Below are positions 56,001-64,000 of a stretch of DNA of 64,000 bases, piece after piece. Position 1 is the first letter of the stretch. Every line of letters starts with the position of its first letter. A program made the translations under genes and the position numbers. The notes beneath the pieces were generated by a model, which worked only from the letters and a program-made list of their open reading frames with translations, was not told where the DNA came from and made no database searches. The stretch is taken from NCBI GenBank assembly GCA_020055645.1, contig CM034547.1:58406909-58470908 (forward strand), in the 5' to 3' direction. Origin of the DNA: Tomocerus qinae. Lineage: Eukaryota; Arthropoda; Collembola; Entomobryomorpha; Tomoceridae.

Positions 56001-58646
56001 TTCAGATACTATTTCCACATCTAGGTGACTCTTTTGTATAAACGGGGATATTGTAATAACATCTTTAACTGTTCTATAGTATTTTTCTAAATATCTTGCA
56101 TATTTGCACCAAAACGTTTCGTATTTAGCGCACGCAATAAGACATCGTTCGAATAAAAGAACTATTCTTTCGTGATCTCCTTTTGATACTTCAAAATCTA
56201 AATAATTAAACCAATTCCTTAATTGCCGGTTGTCCAAGGCTTTTGCATGAAAATAAGGACGCTTTATCTAGAAAACAAAAACTCAATGTAGCTATGTGTG
56301 ACAGTTTTAAGTTGCACAACATTAAAGTTTTCGACAAATAAAAGTTAACTAACTTTATCTTCAAAATCCCAACGTTGGTCAGTCTCCTGTTCACATTTTT
56401 CGTGAACAATAGTCATCCTATCAAGTATTTTCGTTTTGATGAAATCCATTAACTTATCTTCTGGTTTAGATGTTTTACGGATCTCTCCAGGTTCAAATTC
56501 TGGCTCCTCCACATATCGAAAACCCATCACTTTACATGCCTTTTTTCTAACTTTTTCATAATCCTCTTTAAACAATAAATCCCTTGGATGATAATCACGA
56601 AGTAGTGCTTTAAAGCTAAAAATCAAAATTTTTATAGTTATAACTTCCATGCAAATATAGTAACCCCTCTAGGTCAGGATGTTCAAACTGAATATACAAT
56701 ATTATTAGATTTATTACTTGTCCCAGTGTCGATTATACAGCCTAGTTGGTATATAAAGCAGTTTTCCATAAAGTCTTAATACTCTTTTCATTCTTTTGCC
56801 ATATGTTTCCCATTGTATGTACGCATCCCACAGTGAGTCACTGGTGAAAGTCTTTCCTAGACAGCTAATAGCCTTTTCGTATTGACTGTAATGTAAATTG
56901 TAAATTAATTTTAATTTTCACATATAACTTAAACACGTCAAGGCATGTTAACAAATATTAATTATTATTTAGGGAACAAGAATAAGAAACTAGCTTACCC
57001 TCTGACTAGGGATTCGTAATCAGAATCTTGCGCGTGTAACTCCGAATATAAACTGATGTACGAAAGCCACAAGTCAACGGATAAGGGAATGTAGTCAAGA
57101 GCCCTTTCCAGTATAGTTAACGCTCTGCAAAAATTATTAATCATACAGGATGTAATACAAAAAACGGAGAAGTTGTTAGTAACATGTAATATCATTGTTG
57201 ATAATTTCAAATAATACCTGTTTCGGTAATAATGACTTTTTTCTAGTTCGGAATATCTCTTCCAATAACCAAAACAATACGGAAATAACGGGAGAAATGC
57301 ACTGTAAACTTTACGACAACTGTCAAGATCTCCCTAAAGCAAATACAACATATGAATTAGTTTTGGATCAAATTACAAAATAACAATTGATTTAAGAATC
57401 ATTCTCAGAGATGCGTAGGCGAGTAGGGTCAATAAGGCGTTTTATAGAGTGTTTTATGTTCGACCGAGAAAATCCCATCTCGATTCTATATTCTACACTC
57501 TACACTCTACACATCTCTTGTATTGTTACTCTGTTGGAAATGTTATTGTATTACCTTCGACGCTTCCGCATATTGTATCAGATATATCCAACTGTTAAAT
57601 TCCAGCGGATTCTCTTTGACAAACTCCCAAAGTTGATCTAATGTGGTGTCTGGAGTGATTTCTAATTGCTTTGAAGATTCACAAGGAACAGCTTCCATAG
57701 GCAATGGATCATAAACATCATCTTCATTGAGTAAATATCCTTTCATAGTTTGCTCGGTCTCCTTAAGCTTATTTATAACGGAGCTTTCTAACTTAATTCT
57801 ATTGATTTGGGCTATACGAGCTTCATTTAATAGATTTTCGTCAATTTCGTCAACAATATCTTCATTCACTTCAATAGGTTGCCCCAGTTCTAGACGTTCC
57901 TCCCCAAGAGGGTTAGGTTGCACCGAATAGTAATAGCGACAATAGTTTTTGTAGTAATCTGCTATCGATTGCGTAGAATCTTCGACAGAATCTGTGGCAG
58001 GGGTATTTGAGGTAATCTCACTTGGTTGCCCAGTAGTTGAGTCTATATATTGGACTTGCCCATTTATTACTTCAAAAGATTTAGGCTGGGGCCCATTGAC
58101 CTCTCCCGTATCGTTTTTCGAATTTTTGTTAGTCATTCCAAGGCTGGCATAAAATTCATCAGAAACTGGATCATTTTGCTTCTCTGTTTCTTGCTCAGAT
58201 TCTGGTGCTGGAGTTTCGTCTTCAACAACATCTCTTTGTGTCAAAGGAGTGTCTTTCGTAGCTCCACCAATCGATCTTACTAACTCAGCAACAGTCATGT
58301 TATCACCACTGCTCAGTTGGTTGGCCAGCTCTTTTTCTCTTCTATCAGATTCAGTCTCAGAGGAATTGGCAGCACCAGCACCTGTCGTTGACGACGACAC
58401 TTCATCTGGGGACTCTTGCTCATTATTCGAACCATCTTCATTAGATTCATTCTTCTTTAAATCAGAAACATGCATTCCATATCCATAATTCGGTGCTAAA
58501 ACGAGAGCCTGTTTCAAACCTCCACCAACAGTATGCAATAATCCACTTTCCTCTGATGGAGGCACAAAGGAATTTTGTAAATGAACTATGCCTTGCTCTG
58601 CAAACAGAGGTTTGGGCTTTTTAGGTCGCGACTTCTTTTTCGCCAT
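51772..58646 (-). CDS. PRPF39-AlkB fusion: HAT-repeat U1 snRNP factor with C-terminal ALKBH3-type dioxygenase
   Basis: Thirteen minus-strand exons: 58646-57555, 57333-57218, 57124-56999, 56885-56718, 56615-56354, 56267-55550, 54568-54360, 53994-53753, 53669-53081, 53002-52838, 52757-52439, 52332-52211 and 52137-51772. All junctions are GT-AG and in phase, giving 1,497 residues. Residues 1-330 are Lys-rich then acidic and disordered. HAT repeats typical of PRPF39 run from about 340 to 985 ([59 protein letters not shown]), with an extra block of about 130 residues near 660-790. A charged linker (about 985-1,190) leads into a full AlkB domain: His1317 and Asp1319 of HxD, distal His1375, Arg1387 and Arg1393. 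A Lys/Pro/Ser/Thr tail ends the protein. PRPF39 helps U1 snRNP choose 5' splice sites; ALKBH3 demethylates m1A/m3C in nucleic acids. Two overlapping genes remain possible. The start is the first in-frame ATG; a TTG 18 nt upstream was ignored. Confidence 0.8.
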
Positions 58647-58681
58647 GACTTTCTTGTAATCCAATATATCCCCAGTGTGGA

Positions 58682-58833
58682 CCTATTCAAAACATCTTTT
58701 ATTCGTCAAAAACAATATTGTTTGGTTCATACATATGCTATTACGTGTATGTATATCTCTCTGATTTTTATGCTTACTTTACTGTGTTTTATAACCCATA
58801 GATAATCAGCTGTCCCATCCCACAGCAGAAATT
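58682..58833 (-). other. probable upstream untranslated exon and intron of the PRPF39-AlkB gene
   Basis: Exon 1 is preceded by a clear acceptor (ttttgaatag, exon starts 58,682), so the transcript is spliced upstream of the ATG. A 56-nt exon at 58833-58778, with acceptor ttttttcag and donor gtaagc, fits. Through this exon and into exon 1 the frame of the main protein stays open (FLLWDGTADYLW...), but it has no ATG. A further possible exon lies near 59,020-59,065; its frame does not join in phase. I treat these as 5' UTR. Confidence 0.45.
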
Positions 58834-60769
58834 CTGAAAAAATAACCAAAACTTAATAACCCTCTCACAATATCGTCGTCTACAATTTTCAATATACTCG
58901 ATTTCTTATTCCTGTAATAATCGTACAACAAATAGTAATACGGTCTACTAATCATATAAAATGGAAAAATTAAATGCATTAAAATACGAAAAGTTTTAAT
59001 GATTAAGGTATACCTTGTCAGTACCTTACTTCATCTCCCAAAGCTCCTCCGCTTTACTAATGACTAATAATAATATAAACACTGACAAATTAAATGAAAA
59101 ATAAAGGAAATATTGAAACAAAAAGTTAATTTATTCACTTTTCAGGAATTCACGACGACGACAATCGTACATGTAAATGATGAGTTCATTGATTCAACAA
59201 ATATCAAAAACAACCATTTTGATGCAATTGCGCTCCAACAGTACTACTTAAGTTACAAGCAAGTCACCTGTTTTACACAAAATAATAGGATCTCTGGATT
59301 TAGTCAATGCACTCTACTAAAAAAGCATTTTGTTTCGCTATGCCCCATCAACCGTATAAAAGGTTAGGAATTTGGGAAAGTCTTCGCAGTGAAAGCATGA
59401 AAGCTTTCTAATTAATAATAAATATTAAAATGGAGAAAGTCATCAGGACACTTCGGTTTTCTTCAATAATATTATAATAAAATCAGAATAATACATTATA
59501 ACTCTGTGTAAGCCTTTCATCATAAACAATAACGAGTAACAATATTATATTTCGTCAAAAAATAAATGAAAGTTGAAAGAAATTGGTTAGAAAAAAGTCA
59601 TGTCCAGACTTAATTTTACACATAATTCGTGTGAGATGGAAGAATAGGTTTCACTTTGCACTACAATTTAATAGGTAGACGTAAAAACAAAATGATTTAT
59701 TTTCGTTTTTAACCACTACTTCACTACGGAGGTAACAAAATCACAACTCGTTGCACTTTATATGATAAATATAATAATACAATTTAATAAATATAAGTAA
59801 CAACACTACGAAATTGACATTGCTATCAATACACGTTTGCAAAACAGAGGATCGAAACAAATCAATATGCGATTCGTAAATTGTACTGAATAACGTAGTA
59901 TGTAATAGTATGTATAAATTATTTTACAGTTAAAATAAATGCCCTCATTCTTTTAACGTTAAATTAATAGAAAGCATAACGTTTTCATATACACTGATAC
60001 ACGTCTGGTTTCATATATACGTCTGATTTCATTATTGCCATAATGTGAAGGCTGAAGGTATTAAAGGTTTGACAGTTAGTCAAGCTTTTATTAAAGTCGG
60101 TATAATATAGTATCGATTCGGTAGCATTAAAATGTTGTCATGCGTGGATATTTTCTGCTATTCTGTACGCTATATAACTTGTAATGACTGGAACTACGGA
60201 AAATCAAGGAAGAATCTTTACATTACCGAGTATACCTATGTCATAGGTCCCTATAAGTATTTCAGGATTTCTGTAATGAGAATATCTAGGTAAATGAGTA
60301 GTGTTACACAAGTTAAACAATTTTTCTTAATTTCTTACAATATCGTGCATTAAAATTACATTCTTCCTTACTCCTAATTCGTCTCTAAACTAGAAAAATC
60401 AGAGTGTGAAACAATAAATAAAATAATATTGGAATCATGTTAGTTAGTCACCCCAACATCCAATCCAGGACACCAGTGATTATGTCTTACAAGGCTTCTT
60501 ATATTTACTACACTATGTATGTTTATAGTATTAGTTTCAGTTAATCTACAATGATATCACTATTTACTACACGATTTCTATAATGATATTGCGTGTGACA
60601 ATCAACCGGAAAGTGAAACTATATTAGTAAATGATAGTCCGATGACCTGGGAAAACTATGATATTTTGCTACAAACGTAACTGTGAACCAACCTTTCTAT
60701 CAACTCGCTAGTGTTACCATATTATACAGTATGAAACATTTCTCCTCTCCTCTCTAAAGTACTACATAA
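58834..60769. other. intergenic between the palmitoyltransferase and PRPF39-AlkB genes
   Basis: About 1.9 kb of AT-rich DNA holding the 3' UTR of the palmitoyltransferase gene at its right and the promoter of the PRPF39-AlkB gene at its left. No supported gene lies within it. Confidence 0.55.
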
Positions 60770-62453
60770 TTACACATGATAGTTAGGCAAAGGTTCAAAA
60801 TTCTGTGGACCGTTATGGCAGGGTAGTAACCACATAAATACTGGCCCCCGTCCACAGATTTCCCCCAATAAAGTCATTTTTGGTTTTCTTGGTCTGTGCC
60901 TGCCCAATTTCTTAGCCTGTAAAAGGAAACAGTTAAGATTTTAAACGTTGTTTATCAAAGATGTTAGAAATGGAACATTATTCCAATATTGGATAGATTT
61001 TGGGTATAATTTTGATTATTTCAAATATTCGCTTACATGCTCTACTGCTGTTTCATCTGAAAATACAGCAGACAATTGATCGATCATTATGGCTACTACA
61101 AACATTCCGAATAGGAGACTCTCCAGCATTAGTAGGACAGAGTGCAAACTGTATGTAAAATTAGCATATCAAAAACATATTATTAACTATAACAGTAGGT
61201 AACTACTGATATAATCCATATTACTTAAAATACATTGATTAAGTTGGTATAATATTAAGCTTACACTCTAGATTGTTTCAAAAGTATATCCTTGGGACAA
61301 TATGGACAGTCCCCAGACCAACTATAGACTACAAGAGCGGCTGCATATCCAGATAAAATTCCTACATATAGGAGGAATTGCATGAAATATTTTTGGTTCC
61401 ATTCACCGACACAATTATTTATCCTGAAATATAGCAAATCAATTATCACATCATGCAATTTCATTGACCAAAAGAATTTTTATTAAATAATCTTTGACAA
61501 AACAAACGTGGAAACGTGAAATCTAGCTCTTCAATACCAATTCTCATATATGTAGGTATAGCAAAATACAGTATAGTATAACAATTCATGTCTCACGTTT
61601 CCAGTTTAAGCTTTACAAAATTAATTTGCTTCCTTACCATGGACAATGATGATCCTTTATGTTACATGAAAATAATAAGATTGTATTTTTAGCACTGCTA
61701 ATTTTAGCTATAAATTTCAGTATAGTGGTCAATAATAACGCTTATTAATACTTACCATTCGTCTAATACAGCGATTACAAATTCGACAATGATGAGCTCT
61801 TGGGGGTCTATAAGCTTCACAACGCGAACATACTGTCCAAGTACCATTTTCATCCCCTTCTTGTTCATTTCTTTCTTTCAGTGCTGCAATTGGTATTCGT
61901 AATATTATGAACCTCATACAATCACAGCATGATTACAGATGAATTTGTCAAAAAAAGAAAATTTGTTCCACACCATTACCGTTTGCATGATAGTCAGAAA
62001 AATCCAGACGTGTTTGTGGTAAGGGAACCAAACCTGGGTCAGATAGCACGGCCCTTAAATGGGCCACAGTTAACAACGCTATGACTATGTTGAAAAGCAC
62101 TATGTGGAAACTTCCCCATAAACTGTAAATTAAAAAGTATATTTATTTTATAAGCCATCATTAACCAAGAAATACATACTATTTGAGGAAATGATAAACT
62201 CAGAGTGCAAGGAAATGTCGATTAAGTATATAATTGATAGTTTTAACGGAAATCATCTTTATCTCATAAACAAATGATATCGCAAATCGAAAGGAGCAAT
62301 CGTATACATACGTTTAATTTATTATGCACTGTACCTGTCGTAGAAGGATGTGAATACAATCCATCTTGTTACTACGTAATCTGCATAAAAAACGGCGGAA
62401 TAAGTTATTAAAATACAAATGATTCCACACGGATCACTTCTAAATATGGGCAT
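60770..62453 (-). CDS. DHHC palmitoyltransferase, ZDHHC3/7-like
   Basis: Seven exons, 62453-62335, 62122-61980, 61883-61756, 61654-61638, 61423-61265, 61148-61037 and 60916-60770, join in phase to 274 residues. The protein S-acyltransferase transfers palmitate to cysteines of other proteins, probably in the Golgi. Four membrane segments are visible: CGIICILITYSAVFYADYVV, the WGSFHIVLFNIVIALLTVA region, YFMQFLLYVGILSGYAAALVV, and a segment from SVLLMLESLLFGMFVVAIM. The cytosolic Cys-rich domain is CSRCEAYRPPRAHHCRICNR followed by CIRRM, DHHCPW and NNCVGE, all zinc ligands and the catalytic DHHC cysteine being present. DPG and TxE-like DETAVEH motifs are also in place. The DPCG start of the first segment resembles ZDHHC3/7; other subfamilies cannot be excluded. 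The ATG at 62,453 follows a good acceptor-like tract, so it may lie just inside a second exon. Confidence 0.85.
61638..61654 (-). other. 17-nt microexon encoding the DHHC motif
   Basis: GATCATCATTGTCCATG is flanked by an AG acceptor and a gtaagg donor. It supplies DHHCP plus two bases of the following Trp codon. Without it the upstream ...CIRRM and downstream INNCVGE exons would not join in phase or keep the catalytic motif. Confidence 0.88.
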
Positions 62454-63134
62454 CTTCGGTCTTCTTAGAGAAACAAATTCACAACGATGAGGATTTTTAT
62501 AGAACAAACAGAGTTGTATCTGTATGTACAATAGTGGCCTTTTAAATTGATCAGGCTTTTTGATGTGCACAGTTTGAAAGTGTTACACATTAAATGATAA
62601 TTAAATCAGCAGAAGTTTTGTTGAAGAAATCTCTCTCTCGAAAATTAAATTTTTTACAGTAGTATTCTTGTATATGTGCCGATTACGCCCACGATCATTA
62701 TAGGTTCAGTGAACATGCCACATACCAAAAAGCCAATTCCTGAAATAAAATCAAAACATTGTACATCAGATCAGGGTACCACTACATTTTTATTGGATTT
62801 TAAAGGAATGGGAAGTTTTTGTTGAGAATTCTACCAAAGAGACAAATAAATATTTTTACCTTGAGTTGTTTACAATGTAAGAATATAATTTTATCTTATT
62901 TACAGTTATGCGTTTGTACGATGTACATTAAATGAATCTCTTCGTGTACTTTATGCTATTATTCATAATGTATGAATCATTTAAGTAAAATAAAATGAAA
63001 CAAACCTTAACTTTTATCCACAGGTAGAATTGAGATTGAGACTGAGACGTGACATCCATTATCTAATAGTAACATAAAGTTTGTATGCATATAGAATTTA
63101 GGGTACATTTGTTTTGATGCAATTAAAGTCAAAG
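62454..63134. other. upstream region of the palmitoyltransferase gene
   Basis: Contains the promoter and probably an untranslated exon. A short minus-strand frame near 63,055-63,005 and another near 62,740-62,655 have hydrophobic translations and splice-like borders, but I could not join them in phase or match them to a known family. Confidence 0.3.
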
Positions 63135-63183
63135 TTACAGCTCCTCATCTTGTATCTGTAGGTCCAATTCTTGAAAGTTATAC
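63135..63183 (-). CDS. possible last exon of an unidentified minus-strand gene
   Basis: After a good acceptor (ataattccag) the frame reads YNFQELDLQIQDEEL and stops at 63,135, a composition unlike the chance frames around it. The rest of the gene would lie to the right, partly outside the window. Minus-strand frames bounded by possible donors near 63,736-63,800 and 63,905-63,970 (INYFAQAALAVAPTFQ) are candidates for earlier exons, but I could not join them in phase. I do not recognise the protein. Confidence 0.2.
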
Positions 63184-64000
63184 CTGGAATTATGAAAAAA
63201 TAAATAAGTACCCATTTCTATTTGTATTATATGTATAACACTCATATACACACATATTCATTCTGACTCCCCCCTCTTAAATAATATCACGCACTATATA
63301 CACTTTATTAGTTTAAATAATCATTTTGTGAGAATTGTAGAACACCTGAACCCAGTTACATAGTAATCTATCCAAATGTGGTCTTATACATGCCATACTT
63401 TACATAATATTGTGCAACCCATTTTAAGTACCATATTAAATTGATATTCAGTCTAAGTGAATATTCATTTCGTAAATGACGGTACTAACGAATGAATTTC
63501 AGCCAGATGTTACTTAGTTTGAAGTGTCACACGAATATTATATTTAATGGTAGATAATTATTATTAAATCTATGTAGCAAAGCTAACTATATTGACAATG
63601 TCATACTAGAGGATGAGAATACATAATCCGTTAAAATAACAAATGCCGACAGCTGATCACTTACATTGGAAAATGTATACTGTATACTCGTTACTTATCA
63701 ACTACACAGATAGAAGAATACTTAAAAATCAATTACAAAAGTTACCTATATAATTTGATATCATGCAGTTTAACCATCTAACTTCGGAAGATTCAAAAAG
63801 TCTGGTCACTGTGGCACTCTTTGGGATAGCTCTGACCATCAGTTGTTAAGTTTACTGATCACAAGTACAAAGTGTTGATCTGTGATCGTCATGCGTAATA
63901 TACCTGAAAAGTCGGTGCAACTGCTAATGCAGCTTGAGCAAAATAATTAATGCTGTCACTAATGGGTGTAATTGAATTATTTTAGCTTAAAATTGATTCG

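Noticed and set aside
59113-59367. 84-codon plus-strand open frame upstream of the PRPF39-AlkB gene
   Set aside because: It has no recognisable motif and lies in the AT-rich promoter interval; chance is the simplest explanation.

Overview
The window is nuclear DNA from an animal, most likely an arthropod and probably an insect or other hexapod. It is AT-rich. The genes are split by GT-AG introns, many only 50-150 bp long, and lie at wide spacing. One of them is an icarapin-like secreted protein, a family I know from insects and their relatives. No prokaryotic, viral or organellar gene is visible. Splice junctions were read by eye and chosen so that reading phase is kept at every junction; no transcript evidence was available.

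Layout. 1-25,968: a gene desert of about 26 kb with no convincing exon, only short AT-rich open frames and some clustered sequence motifs. 25,969-31,020 (-): a short form of CCDC93, with a decayed 64-bp minisatellite in its large intron. 31,935-35,500 (+): a complete 12-exon TBC1D23, divergent from CCDC93 across about 0.9 kb. 37,757-38,752 (-): an intronless HOGA1-like 4-hydroxy-2-oxoglutarate aldolase. 42,152-51,352 (+): a five-exon icarapin-like secreted protein with a 5.8-kb first intron and a MITE-like element in its third intron. 51,772-58,646 (-): the most unusual locus, a 13-exon reading frame joining the splicing factor PRPF39 to a complete ALKBH3-type AlkB dioxygenase. 60,770-62,453 (-): a seven-exon DHHC palmitoyltransferase whose DHHC motif is coded by a 17-nt microexon. 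The last 1.5 kb may hold the 3' end of another minus-strand gene.

How the genes relate. CCDC93 (CCC/Commander complex) and TBC1D23 (trans-Golgi golgin adaptor) both connect to the WASH subunit FAM21 in endosomal trafficking, so the divergent pair is functionally suggestive. The other genes show no clear pathway link. The main candidate for something undescribed is the PRPF39-AlkB fusion: a U1 snRNP-associated HAT-repeat protein with an Fe(II)/2-oxoglutarate nucleic-acid demethylase at its C-terminus. All iron, 2-oxoglutarate and substrate-loop residues that I can place are intact. Second is the CCDC93 gene, whose N-terminal NN-CH half appears to be absent.
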